A stretch of DNA of 64,000 bases from Hymenopus coronatus. Its lineage: Eukaryota; Arthropoda; Insecta; Mantodea; Hymenopodidae. The notes beneath the pieces are model-generated. The model was not told where the DNA came from and made no database searches. It worked only from the letters and a program-made list of their open reading frames with translations. Each line of letters begins with the position of its first letter. The first letter of the stretch is position 1. The position numbers were made by a program, and so were the translations under genes. The stretch is from assembly GCA_030762935.1 (NCBI GenBank), contig CM060882.1:24309001-24373000 (forward strand), given 5' to 3'. Shown piece by piece: positions 22,114 through 32,692 of this stretch.

Positions 22114-22300
22114 TGTCGGTCTAGGTGGCTCAGTTATGCGCTGGGCTACTATTCCCAAAATCGTGGGTTTTTAAGTGTGCTTAAAAGCGACAGACCCATT
22201 CAGTAACTTTATTGGCACGTTAAAGAACTCTTACGGGACGAAATTACAGCACATCGGCGGCCCTGATGTAGTCCTGCTAATTGACAACGTCGTTAACATT
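22111..22300 (+). mobile_element. SINE family C
   Basis: The tRNA-like head GGTCTAGGTGGCTCAGTTAT is followed by the same body as the 10555 copy, including ACGAAATTACAGCACATCGG and GACAACGTCGTTAAC. It is inserted between two oppositely oriented family A fragments. Confidence 0.7.
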
Positions 22301-23035
22301 TTTCCTTCTCTAGCCCGTATGTACAATTTTGTGAATAAAGGGGGTATTATTCCAACCAAAAATTTCGATACCGAGATCTCACCAGAAATATATGTTTTTA
22401 AGGTCCCCTGAGTCCAAAAAGAATTTTTAGAAACATACATGTGTGTGTGTTGAAAATTTTGTTTTTCTCAAAAATGGCTCTAACGATATTAAGGATATTC
22501 ACATCACAAATAAAATGTATATCTTTAATTTTCTGGGTATAGCCTCTAAAGACCTCTTTATTCTGAATGGATTTTTTAGAATTTTGCATAAAGGTTAAAG
22601 CATAAGAGATAGAAAAAAAAACATGTTACACAAAAATGTAGATCTCATTAAAGTGCACAATTTATGTCAATACTCTTTTTTTCGTAGAGTTTGCCGTTTT
22701 CGAGATATTCCTTGTTATTAGTTTCAGTTTTAAAATATTTGAATCTTTCTCATGCGGGAACTTGTCAACTTCTGGCCACGCAAAAAAAAAAACACAAAAA
22801 AAAAACCCACAGATTTTAATCCCATAGCAACCACATTTTAAAACATTTGACTGTCGGTTTAGCCTAGTGTAGTCACTTATTTCCCTTCTACGTATAAGGA
22901 ACTAAGTAATATGACCGCTTCTGCTAATGTTTATCTGGATTAGCATGAGGAGATAGAAGAATAAGCTTAATAGCAATAATTTGTTACAAAGCTGTAGAGA
23001 AAGTCACGTGAATGGAACACATTAGAGTTTTATTG
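22301..23035 (-). repeat. Family A repeat, near full length
   Basis: It runs from TTCCTTCTCTAGCCCGTATG to AGAGAAAGTCACGTGAATGG. It carries A-rich insertions near 22785-22805. It ends just before the duplicated block. Confidence 0.8.
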
Positions 23036-23044
23036 TTTCTAACC

Positions 23045-23660
23045 TTTCAGATTCTAAGTTGCCGTGATTAATTTTGTAATGAATAGAATGCATTGTGGTA
23101 CCAAAGCTGCTTGTTTCATCATTCCAAGTTTGGCATGTCCATTAAAAAGCAGACACACAATCATTATGCTGACTGTACGTTCAATGCAATGCTATACTCA
23201 AAATGTGCAAATAAAAAGCCACGAGGTGAAGAAACAAATGTTCAGATGGCAAATATAAGCACGGCTAGAAAATGTTCTTATGTAAACACGATTTCTACTT
23301 ACCATTATGCAAACCCAGAAGATAAACACTTGTATGTAGTCTACACAAGAAAAGGAGTTCGAAAAAAAACCAGTTGCAGCACATCTTCTTAGAAACAAAA
23401 CAAAGTTATTATTTCTTGCTTCGATCGTTTCGCTACTGGAATCATAAAAACATTTGAGCGATCGCATTCGATATGAAAAACAGTTGAGAATGGATTATTA
23501 GCCGACTTCGAAAATAAATGCACAACATGCTACATTGTTTCTTGTTTTATAACGTATCAGTTTACACGCAAATCAATTATTGATGTTTATTCCTTTCTGC
23601 TTTGATATTTTGTTATATTCAAGCAAATGGTAGGACTGTGAAAGGTTCTGATGAAGACAT
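23045..23660. repeat. Left copy of the duplicated non-coding block (unit 1)
   Basis: This block is similar to 56090-56665 over about 600 bp. Shared landmarks in order are ATTAAAAAGCA, GTACAAATAAAAAGCCACGAGG (one base different here), TATGTAAACACGATTTCTAC, and a final CAAGCAAATG/GAAGCAAATG. It has no sustained open frame in both copies, so it is non-coding. It marks the left end of the ~33-kb tandem duplication that carries the caspase genes. Confidence 0.75.
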
Positions 23661-24269
23661 TCACATGTCTTTCTGTACCTGTTTTGCACACACTCTGTTC
23701 TTACAAAATATTATTCTTTTATCTTCATCATGCTAATCGAGATAAGTATTAGCAGAAATGTTTTTATTACTTGCTTTCTTGTAAGTAGAAGGGAAATATG
23801 GGAATGAACTAGGATAAAGCGATGGTCACGTTTTTGAAAGCTGGTCGATATGTGAATAACTGAGGTTTGGCTCGCTTTGCACGGCCAACAGTAACAAAAT
23901 AATAGATGATGTAACTGCCTGTGGTCAGCCAGAGGTCCCGGGTTGATTCCCGGCTGGGGCGCGGAGGTTTTCTTTAACCAGAAACATTCCCTATTCCACA
24001 AAAAGTCTGGAAGTATGAATGTGCGTGTGTGTGTTTAATAGTATACAATTGGAATATCAAAGATAAAAAAGCCTACAGTTCAGCGAACCGTTTCCCAAAT
24101 CAAAGCCCCCCCATATGACCATAGAAGTTAGAGAGGGCTAAACATATAAATAAAAAAAAACAAAAAAGGGAGAGAGATGAAATAAAAGATAACCTCGTTT
24201 GAGAAAAGGTACATAGTTTAAAACTGAAGTCAATATCAAAGGATATCTCGGTAACGGTTAACACTACAA
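23650..24269 (+). repeat. Family A repeat interrupted by a SINE
   Basis: The left part runs from GACATTCACATGTCTTTCTG to about 23904. The right part (about 24195-24269) includes AAAGGATATCTCGGTAACGG. SINE family E lies between them. The insertion point matches the family A copy that follows the paralogous block at 56.66 kb, so this copy probably predates the duplication. Confidence 0.7.
23905..24145 (+). mobile_element. SINE family E, 5' truncated
   Basis: It starts near the B box (GGTCCCGGGTTGATTCCCGG), continues with AACCAGAAACATTCCCT, and ends CCCATATGACCATAGAAGTT. The second copy at 44840-45060 has the same order of motifs. Confidence 0.65.
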
Positions 24270-25200
24270 AAAATCTGATGAGTTGCATTCACATGACTTT
24301 TTCAACATTTCTGTAACAAATCACTTTAATAAGCTTATCCTTCTATCCACTTCATGCTAATCGAGGTAAACATTAAGAGAAACGGTCTTATTGCTTAGTT
24401 CCTTATAAGTAGAAAGGAAATAAGTGACTACACTAGGCTAAATCGACAGCTAATTTTTTTTAACATTTGGATGCTATGTGACTGAATTCCGTTTCTTTAT
24501 GTAGCGAGACGTTGACAAGTTCCTGTAAGAGAAAAGTTCAAGTATTTTAAAACTGAAACCAATTACAAGGGATATCTCGAAAACAACTCCACGAAAAAAA
24601 AACGAATTTAACATAGAGGTAGGTATTGTGTGTTTTAACGAGATCTAGATCTTTTGTGTAGTAAATTTTGTCCTTCTCTTATGGTTTTCTAGTTATGCAA
24701 AATTCAGCAAAATTCATCCAGAATGAACAGGTCTTCAGAAAATATTCCTAGAAAATTCATAACATATGTTTCATTTGTGATGTAAATAGCTTTAATATAA
24801 AGTATTTTTAAAATAAATCGTTAGATCCATTTTTGAGAAAATGAAAATTTTCGAAAAAGGTCCATGCAAAGGGTAATCGGGGTGGGGAATTTTCTTGAAA
24901 ATCTTCGTGTCGCATCCTTGGAAGATATCAAACTTAAATACAAAGTTTGGTCTTTAATGGACTTTTCGTTTTTGAGCTATGCTGCCCAGAGACACACACA
25001 TACACACACATACACACACACACACACACAAAAGACAGACAGACATACACACGGACATTTTTCTAAAAATACTTTTTTGGATTCAGGTGGTCCCAAAACA
25101 TGTATTTCCGGTGAAAACTCGTTATCAAGCTTTTGGGGTGCATTACAACACCTTCTCTATACACTATGTGGGTACATAGTACGTGTAGAGAAAGTAAAAA
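24270..25200 (+). repeat. Family A repeat, full length
   Basis: It runs from AAAAAATCTGATGAGTTGCA to GTGTAGAGAAAGTAAAAA. It has an enlarged CA tract at 24994-25045 and the hairpin CTATACACTATGTGGGTACA...TAGTACGTGTAG. Confidence 0.85.
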
Positions 25201-25309
25201 CATGGTCTATTTGTAAATTCATTTAAAGTAAAAATGGACGTTTCTATGTGAAGATTCTTTAAAATGTATCGCATGACTCATTTTTACTAGAATAACGAAT
25301 TGACAATAG

Positions 25310-26170
25310 AAATTTGATGTCACTCACATGACTTTCTGTACATCTCTGCAACAAATTATTATTAAAAAGTTAATGCTTCTATTTCCTTCATGCTAATCGA
25401 AAAAATAAAAAATAGCAGAAATATTCTTATTACTTGCCTCCTTGTAAGTAAAAGTGAAAAAAGGGGGTACCATAGGTTAAAGTGATAGTCAAAAGCTAGT
25501 TGCTATGTGATTGAAGTTCCTTTGTTTATATGGACAGGAGTTGACAATTTCCTGTATGAGTAAGGTATAGGTTTTTTAAAGCTGAAACCCAAAACAAGGA
25601 ATGTCCCAAAAACTTCAACTCCACGAAAAAATGTATATAACATAAATTGTGTGTTTTAACCTGCTCTACATTTTTTGTGTGGTAAGCCTTTATCCATCTC
25701 TTACGGTTTAGCAGTTGTGCAAAATCCCATAAAATTCATCCAGAACAAACTAGTCTTCAGAGGCTATTCCCAGAAAATTCAAGATATACATTTCATTTGT
25801 CAGGTAAATATCTTTAATATACGATATTTTAATCAAAATCGTTAAAGCCATTTTAGAGAATATCAAAATTTTCGAAAAAAGTTCCATGTAAAGGGTAGTT
25901 GGTGGTGGGAGGAGTTTCTTGAAAATCTTCGTGTCGTATCCTTGGAAGATACTGAACTTAAATGCCAAGTTTGGTATTCAACGGTATTTTAGTTTTTGAG
26001 CTATGCTGCTGTCCACACACACACACGGACCTTTTTGCAGAAATGCTTTTTGTGGATTCAAGAGAACCCAAAACATGTATTTCCGGTGAAATTTCAGGAT
26101 GGAATTTTTGAGTGGAATGCAATACCTTCTCTATACGCTATGTACATAGTACGTGTAGGGAATCTAAAAC
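25310..26170 (+). repeat. Family A repeat, full length
   Basis: It runs from AATTTGATGTCACTCACATG to ACGTGTAGGGAATCTAAAA. The hairpin CTATACGCTATGTACATAGT is intact. The last bases (GGGAATCT) diverge from AGAGAAAGT. Confidence 0.85.
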
Positions 26171-26175
26171 GCCTT

Positions 26176-26302
26176 TTTTTCGGACTCAGAGGACCTCAAA
26201 ACATACATTTCCGGTGAAATCTCGACATCGAATTTTTGGGTGCATTACAATACCTTCTCTGGCCCCATATGTATAATGTACATAGGGATAGACAAAGTAA
26301 AA
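26176..26302 (+). repeat. Family A fragment (hairpin end)
   Basis: Only the terminal 125 bp are present, from CGGACTCAGAGGACC to GATAGACAAAGTAAAAAG. It stands directly behind the previous copy in the same orientation. Confidence 0.75.
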
Positions 26303-26399
26303 AGAAATACTATTGTACGTTTAATGATGCCTGGAAAAGTTCATATAACATTTTCTTGCTTTAGTGTTGTATCTAATTTTCCGCCGGAATTCAGAGCTC

Positions 26400-26568
26400 A
26401 GGGTTGGTAAGCCTATTGGTATTTAATCGGATCTTTATTTTTGAGTTATGCTGTTCCCAGACACGCGCTGGCAGACCTTTTCCTAGAAATACCTTTTTTG
26501 GTTTCATGGAACCTCAAAACATATATTTCCGGCGATATCTCGTAATCGAATTTTTGGGTGAAATTCAG
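26400..26568 (+). repeat. Family A fragment
   Basis: It spans AGCCTATTGGTATTTAATCG to TTTTTGGGTGAAATTCAG. It stops abruptly where a different sequence with a TATA box begins. Confidence 0.7.
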
Positions 26569-26965
26569 TGGAAGTGCCGTCTCCTGCAGTGGTTCTCACA
26601 TTCACCCTGATGTGTGAGTCATCGCTGTTGGAGACCTTGAAATGTGTAACAACATAGGAAATGCGGCGTGCAGGTAACCAGACACTTTGGAACGCGAGAG
26701 GTCTCAAAGCTTCGGCTTCCACAAGGTTCTATGACGTCATTTTAATGCTATAAAAGTAGGAAAAATGGGAAGCTGTGTGTAGTGAGTTGCAGTGAGACGT
26801 GGGTGATTGGAGTGTAAGCGCGCAGTGGCGTGCAGCCACCAAATGCCTATGCGTCGAAGCCCCGAGTGACTTATTTGGAGTAATGAATGAATAAGTGTAT
26901 TTATTGAAATACCAGTATGCATACATCGGTCATCAATCGCACGGATCCACACACAGAACGTGCTT
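26569..26965 (+). promoter_or_regulatory. TATA-containing segment, possible solo LTR
   Basis: GCTATAAAAGTAGG at 26747-26760 is a good TATA box. About 30 bp downstream come GTGTAGTGAGTTGCAGTGAG, which could hold a start site, and later GAATGAATAAGTGTATTTATTG as a possible polyadenylation region. A promoter followed closely by a polyadenylation-like region is an LTR layout. No matching second LTR or clear ends were found, so this is tentative. Confidence 0.3.
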
Positions 26966-26969
26966 TACC

Positions 26970-27050
26970 ACAGTATCTCAAGTGGTTAAAACGGCATTAT
27001 ACCTTCAGATGGATAAAATCAATCCACAGTACCGCTGTTCGAGTCCTGGC
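26970..27050 (+). mobile_element. tRNA-like sequence, probably a SINE head
   Basis: An A-box-like TATCTCAAGTGGTTAAAAC and a B-box-like GCTGTTCGAGTCCTGG stand about 60 bp apart, wide for a plain tRNA unless it has a long arm or insertion. The flanks do not pair as an acceptor stem. A T run follows at once. Confidence 0.35.
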
Positions 27051-27099
27051 AGTAGCCCTGATTTTTTTATATTGACAGACAAAATAATTGCGCAATGAA

Positions 27100-27480
27100 C
27101 GGAGAAGATTTCATTGGAAATACAGCCTGGTCTAAAATTCGAGTGGGGTATGGAGTAATACATAAAAACAGGTACCAAGCTCATTAGAGAGGGGTTCGCG
27201 TTAATTAGACTAGGAGCATGGCGGATGATAAAAATTACTGACGAAAATGGTATGAGAATCTGCCCCATCTGCGAGGAGGAAGAGTCGTGGACCCATAGAT
27301 GTAAACGAATGGAGAGAAAAGTATTTATCGCGATCCTTTACTGCCCGGATTGAGAGTTAGGAGCATGTTGGACGCTACTGGCATGCACGGACGACGCGAA
27401 CGGGATAGGTAAATTTCTACTTAAGGCGAAACAGCTGAAATCTGAGAAGGCTGATACTAGGGTTGAGGGGTGGGGGCGAT
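27100..27480 (+). mobile_element. Non-LTR retrotransposon fragment (C-terminal zinc finger)
   Basis: The frame reads GAWRMIKITDENGMRICPIC and then EEEESWTHRCKRMERKV. This is a CxxC...H...C knuckle of a LINE ORF2 C-terminus. An in-frame stop follows at about 27345. It differs from the knuckles at 3.1, 31.0 and 39.2 kb, so several LINE lineages are represented. Confidence 0.65.
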
Positions 27481-27983
27481 AAGAAGAGATAAAAAGTGAT
27501 TGAAATGTTTTATATGCTTTTTATGTCATCCTTTTCGGTCATAGTTTTGTTGTGTTGTTGGTATTGTGTGTGTATATTTCCCTTCAGTGTATTTGTCTTT
27601 GGAGCAATGAATTAAGGGGAGTCGAAATGTCTATCTTGCCAATGTTAAAGTTTGACCCATTATCTCAGCAACTATTTAAAATGAGCTAAATTTTTCAAGA
27701 TATATTCCGCAATACCTTTACAGTTGATTGATGAAAAATAGAATATTTCTGTTCATTAGATGGAAATGTATATTTATTTTAATAAAGCTTTAAAAATTTA
27801 ATGAAAAATTATGACTTTTAAATTTAAAAGAATAAGGAATCCATACCAGATTTTTCGTTAAAGTAAACCCTCTTAAGGTGCAAATGTATGCTGAAAATTT
27901 CAGTCCTTTGTGTCATGTTAGATAATGGGGCATTTGTATAGAAAATATTGCTTTTTCAGACATTGCTTTCAAACATAACATTA
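27481..27983. other. Unassigned AT-rich stretch
   Basis: No recognisable feature. It lies 3' of caspase copy 1 between a LINE fragment and a short family A copy. Confidence 0.4.
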
Positions 27984-28212
27984 AAAAAATCTGATGTGTT
28001 CCATTCACATGACTTTCTCTATATCTCTGCAACAAATTATTGTTAAAAAGCTTATGCTTCTAGTTACTTCACACTAATCGAGAAAAAATTAGCAGAAATA
28101 ATCTTACATACTCTTAAAACATATATTTCCGGTGAAATCTTGGTATCGAATTTTTGGGTGGAGTGCAATTCCTTCTCTATACACTATGTACATAGTGCGT
28201 ATAGAGTATAGC
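27984..28212 (+). repeat. Family A repeat reduced to its two ends
   Basis: The first 120 bp (AAAATCTGATGTGTTCCATT to AAATAATCTTACATAC) are joined directly to the last 110 bp (AAAACATATATTTCCGGTGA to GTGCGTATAGAG). Both termini survive while the centre is deleted, the pattern of a miniature derivative. Confidence 0.8.
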
Positions 28213-28700
28213 TTTGTATGTACATAGTATAACTTTCCAAACACAGCTTTTGAGTACTTTTAAACTCTCACATGATGGAAATATGAACGGGATGCGAATA
28301 GCTAAAGTAAAACTTTCCGATCAAACTAAAAAAGATCTCTTCTTTAATAGTAATATTTACAAAGTTATTGATGTTTTACCTAGTGAGTGTACCAAAATGT
28401 TCTAAAATGCCACTACGCAGGAATATTTTCAACAATATTTTAAAACTATATACAATTAGCGTACCTCTGCGAAAGTTACACCAAAATGAGCGGCACACTC
28501 GACATCTTTACATGAAATTAAAACAAGGTGGGGGGACAAATACGAAAATTCTATTTTGATTCCCTTTAAAGGCTTTATTTGTAACCAACTTTTGAATCAA
28601 AAGTCATTTGTTGCAATACAATACTTTCTCCAACTTCTATACGCGTGGTACGTGTAGAGAAAGTAAAAACATCTTGTTTGCAGTTGTTTCTGAGATAGAT
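28213..28700. other. Unassigned stretch with a family A tip
   Basis: A terminal family A fragment lies at 28607-28668 (CAATACTTTCTCCAACTTCT to GTGTAGAGAAAGTAAAAAC). The remainder has short chance frames only. Confidence 0.4.
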
Positions 28701-28769
28701 CATTCTCTCACTGCTTCAAGTGCTAACTAGAGGGTGGTTAGACAATTCCACTCCTGAAAGTTTATCACA

Positions 28770-28775
28770 TTTATT
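28770..28775 (-). terminator. Probable polyadenylation signal of caspase copy 1
   Basis: AATAAA on the minus strand, 295 bp past the stop codon. The matching 3' flank of copy 2 has AATAAA at the equivalent distance (312 bp). Confidence 0.5.
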
Positions 28776-29069
28776 AATTTTTTACTTTCGTAGACAATTA
28801 CTTAAAATATTTCTCACATGCTCTATCGTTATGAAAACCCAAGAGATGGCTTAAAATTGTCACAAAACACACAAATATTTGAATGTGTTCTACCATAAGT
28901 GTTTGGAAATTTAGAGGGCTAAAATACCAATCAACATTTCCTGAAGTTCTGAATTCTGCAGTTATTTTAGAACCTTGTTAATTGACTAATGACTCATGGG
29001 TTGCAAAACATTTTAGCCACAAGAATAACAAACTGAAATCTTAAACATCAACTGGATGGAATGTGGTCT

Positions 29070-29299
29070 TCAACGGAAATATAGTCGACGAGTGAGCATG
29101 GATGTAAATGCTGGAACTTGTTTCCTTGGATGCAAATCTGTATCTCCTATTAACATGGAATCATACTCTGTAGCAACCCGGCGACACACCGATGTAAGTA
29201 TGGTGAGCAGATCACGTCTACCTCCATACCTATTCAATTCTTCGCAGAGCGTCTGGATAAACCATGAACCTTCCCTTGTACTTCTCCAGGAAGTATACC
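29070..29299 (-). CDS. Caspase copy 1, exon 4 (p10 subunit, C-terminus)
   Basis: After acceptor TTGTTAACAG, the codon split with exon 3 gives Gly and then YTSWRSTREGSWFIQTLCEE, the p10 substrate-pocket motif (family form GYxSWRxxxxGSWFIQ). The exon continues with LTSVCRRVATEYDS and ends KQVPAFTSMLTRRLYFR before TGA at 29072-29070. The Arg of SWR, which contacts substrate in known caspases, is present. The exon is 230 bp, the same as in copy 2. Confidence 0.93.
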
Positions 29300-29499
29300 C
29301 TGTTAACAAAGTAAGGTGAGATAAGAGGAGCGTCTCAAAATAGCTTAATAAGGCGTAGCTCCCGTTAATGAGATGAAATTGTGTCAGAGATTAATGGGAT
29401 GAGGTGGGTGTTATCAGAAATGGCATGTAGTGCATTAACTAAATGATACATTTATGAGGAAACATACGATCCTTTGAGTCATGGGATAAATATTACACT
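29300..29499 (-). other. Start of the last intron of caspase copy 1 (acceptor side)
   Basis: The acceptor is preceded by CTCACCTTACTTTGTTAACAG, whose final ten bases also precede the copy 2 exon. This part holds no other feature. The minisatellite begins at about 29500. Confidence 0.6.
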
Positions 29500-30710
29500 G
29501 CTGATGAAATTGTGCATTCGCCATAAATCAACGTTTCAGTTGAGCCTCGCCATCATATGGCTGAAATAATTCACTTGTCAGATCTAAGGTTCATTTGAAT
29601 TTGATGATATTATATATCTGCCAGATGTCAAAGGCTCAGATGTGTCTCACCACCATATGGATGAAATAATGTATTTGTCAGAAGATTCAGTTCACTTTCC
29701 CCATAAATGATACAATATTGATAAGATAATATACGTGCTAAATGCCAAAGATTCAGCTGAGCCTCATTATCATGTAGATGAAAAAATGTATTTGTCAGAT
29801 GTAAGATTCAGCTGACTTTCCCCAGAAATAATACCATATTGATGATGATATATATCCTCCAGATGTCAGGGGCTCAGCTGTGTCTCATCACCATGCCTTT
29901 GTCAGATCTAATATTCAGTTGATTTCCCTTAGAAATAATACCGTATTGATGATATATATGCCAGGTGTCAAAGGACCAGTTGATTCTCCCCATCATGTAG
30001 ATGAAACGAGTATTTGTCAGATGCAAGTTTCAGATGAGTTTCCCCATAAATAATACCATGTTGATGATATGATATATCTGTCAGATGTCAAAGGCTTAGC
30101 CGAGTCTTACCGTCATGTAGATAAAAAGATGCATTTGTCAAATCTAAGTTTCAGTTGTGTTTCCCGAGAAATAGTATCATGTTGATGATACGATATATCT
30201 GCCAGATGTAAAAGTATCACCTGAGTCTAACCATCACATAGATGAAATGATGTATTTGTCATATGTAAGTTTCAGTTGAGATTCCCCAGAAGCAATACCA
30301 TGTTGATGATATGATATATTTGCCAGATGTAAAATTATCACCTGAGTCTCACGATCATACATATGAAGTTATGCATTTGTGAAGTCTAAGTTTCAGTTTA
30401 GATTCCCAAGAAGTAATACCATGTTGATTATATAATATATCTGCCAGATGTAAAAGTATCAACTGAGTGTCACTATCATATAAATGAAATTATGTATTTG
30501 TCAAATCTAAGTTTCAGTTGAGATTTCCCAGAAGTAATACCATGTTGATGATGTGATATATTTGTCAGATGTAAGGGTATCACCTGAGACTCAGCACCAC
30601 CTAGATGAAATGATGTATTTTTTAGATCTAAGATTCATTTGAGTACACCCAGAAATAATACCTTGTTGAATATATATATTATCATATCATCAACATGGTA
30701 TCTGCCAGAT
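29500..30710. repeat. 120-bp dimeric minisatellite in caspase intron 3
   Basis: About ten units spaced mostly 117-123 bp (two shorter, about 100 bp) run through the intron. CATCATRTAGATGAAAT-type landmarks occur near 29549, 29648, 29768, 29885, 29988, 30109, 30230, 30350, 30470 and 30593. Each unit is itself two related halves of about 60 bp: one with GATGAAATGATGTATTTGTC and TTTCAGTTGAG, the other with GATGATATGATATATCTGCC and TCACCTGAGTCTCACC. The array is an old dimerised repeat. Copy-to-copy identity looks like 80-90%. Confidence 0.85.
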
Positions 30711-30969
30711 TTCAAAAGATCTGTTGATTTTGGTGTTACATTTATCAAGTATAAGGTCCTGTACATTTGGAGACATATCTTGTGAAAGAGATGGCGTCAT
30801 ACAGTAAATAAATCCATGATGCATGATGTTGCATGCCATCTCCATTTCTTTCAATTGACAGGTCAGTGAACGAAGCATTAACCGTCATGTATAGCTTCCT
30901 AATCTTCCAAGCACAAACATGTGTAAATACCGAACTTCAGGACTAAATAGCGATGTTCACAGGATAGGG

Positions 30970-31185
30970 AACATTTGGAATCTATTTTAACCGATTTGTG
31001 ATTGCTTTGAAATGTAAGTACCTATCTAGGGAAAATGTAGAAACAGCACAACATATCCTTTGGGAATGTGGAGGGTTAAACGTGAGAGAAGATCTTAGGA
31101 AAAGTGCATGCGAACAAAAAGACATTGAGCTTTTGAAAACCTTCAAACTTGAATTTCTGAAATTTGCGAACATATAAATAAATAT
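30970..31185 (+). mobile_element. Non-LTR retrotransposon fragment (C-terminal zinc finger)
   Basis: The frame reads CKYLSRENVETAQHILWECG, then GLNVREDLRK, and ends FLKFANI before a TAA at about 31176. ETAQHILWEC is the H...C half of a LINE C-terminal knuckle. It is a truncated 3' fragment lying antisense in the caspase intron. Confidence 0.65.
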
Positions 31186-31829
31186 AAACTTTGATGGATT
31201 GGAACTTAATAAAATAAGACTGAAATATGTAGAAAAACGTAAATAGATAATACGATAAAATACTGAAAAATAACTCCGAACTATGTTATTACAATTGCGT
31301 GTAGTATTGCAATGGAGCATTCAGCAATAAAGATAGTGTTTAAAAAGTACTCGCGGATTCTGTGGAAGATAGCAAATAACATAAAAATCTAATCTAACAC
31401 TCATTGAAAAGTTGCCAGGCATTCTGCCAACTGTGTTATGTACCCACATTGTCGTAGAGAAATAACGGCGACTTCTCATAAATGCACGCTTTGTTTCTGT
31501 TATATTTAATGAGCATTTCTATGACAACTGTGGACCATTGTGTATGTATAAATGTCAGGAAACTATAAATAAGCTATACATTAGAGAGAGAATAATTGCA
31601 GTAGCAGCTCCTACAGAATTTGCAATGACTGTGTCAGCCATTTTCCTGAAACATGTTGCCATTGAAGTAATTCCGTATATACACACGTCCATGCTAGATG
31701 ACAAATCGTGGGAGATCGTTGATATTTTAAAGCAAACGATATGGTTCAACAACTGAGCCCTGCCGATTCCCACATTTTATATAAAATTTCATTCATATAT
31801 GTAGCAGTTTTACTGTGTGTATAAAATAC
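31186..31829 (-). other. Remaining part of caspase copy 1 intron 3
   Basis: No TE, RNA gene or exon is recognised. Overlapping frames of about 72 codons at 31538-31773 on both strands lack family features. The donor site at 31829 reads GAAG|GTATTT on the minus strand. Confidence 0.45.
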
Positions 31830-31959
31830 CTTCAGCTGATGATTGCGCTATGAGGATGTCAGCACAGGTTGGAAGAGTATACCACGATCGGCTCTCTGTG
31901 TCTATCCTTCTGCCCCTCCTCATCTTCACTCCAATATCAGCTTTTTTACCCCTGCAAGC
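31830..31959 (-). CDS. Caspase copy 1, exon 3 (catalytic cysteine, p20/p10 linker)
   Basis: The acceptor TTGTTCTTCAG is followed by GCTTGCAGGGGT, so the exon opens with ACRG and the active-site Cys codon lies at 31956-31954. With the last codon of exon 2 (CAG, Gln) this makes the caspase pentapeptide QACRG. The basic linker KMRRGRRIDTESRS contains an Asp (RRID) that could be the processing site separating the subunits. The end YTLPTCADILIAQSSAEG leads to the p10 strand. The exon is 130 bp: 43 codons plus one base. Confidence 0.93.
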
Positions 31960-32398
31960 CTGAAGAACAAAATAAGTTTCTTGGTGCAAGCCAGTCACAG
32001 AGAGATTAATAATATGTTAGCACAAAAATAGTACTCAGAAATGTAGGTCTTTATTTTAATGGAAGCACAATATGACAATCCTGAACCATTAGGAACTAGG
32101 ATGTGCAAAATGATCGCATTTGTCGTTTTCTATTCTTGATGAAATTTAATTATATAATTATTCTTTATTTTAGCTAAGTGATTCATCGTTGTAAAATATT
32201 TTGTAGAAACTAATTAAAATAATATAACGTATGCATTTTAAAGTTTTACTTATTTGCCGCATTTATTGGAATTACGAGTATTTATTCATTCCAATTCTAA
32301 CTATTCTCTGCAATCTAATCATTACATAATCTTTGTCAGTCATCAGAAAGTAACAAACGAGACAACTACATAGTGTACTGTAACAAATAAGAACACCA
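31960..32398. other. Caspase copy 1 intron 2, proximal part
   Basis: AT-rich, with no recognised feature before the SINE at 32399. Confidence 0.4.
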
Positions 32399-32692
32399 GC
32401 TTCTGTGGTGTAATAGTTACCATGCTAACTTCATATATCCAAGGTCGCGGGTTGAAACCCGGTGGAGGACAATGGATTTTTTCGAGTGTAAAAATCCGTA
32501 GCATGACTTCCTTTGGAAGGGAAGTAAAGCCGTTAGTCCCGTGTCACCGATTTACGGCACGTAAAAGATCCTCAAGCCTGATAAAGAGGCCTCTGAGCAA
32601 AATTAAGCGGTCTTTTACGTCCAATATAGAATGGGACGATTGAGAACCACAGCAGTTAAAGAGCGTCCATTAATAAAAATCCATTTCATTTC
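32399..32692 (+). mobile_element. SINE family B, full length
   Basis: The tRNA-like head starts TTCTGTGGTGTAATAGTTAC (A box TGGTGTAATAG) and has a B box in CGCGGGTTGAAACCCGG. The body contains GACTTCCTTTGGAAGGGAAG and AGCCTGATAAAGAGGCCTCT, and the tail is TTAATAAAAATCC. It is the best preserved of the four copies and antisense to the caspase gene. Confidence 0.8.

Noticed and set aside
29056..29319. Plus-strand ORF of 87 codons over the caspase exon (and its counterpart at 62518-62805)
   Set aside because: It is the antisense shadow of the caspase p10 exon; the minus-strand reading has the family motifs, splice site and stop.
31960..31998. ORF residues MTGLHQETYFVLQ before ACRG as coding
   Set aside because: They lie in the intron upstream of TTGTTCTTCAG. 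Exon 2 already supplies LFFIQ, so the in-frame Q here is coincidence.
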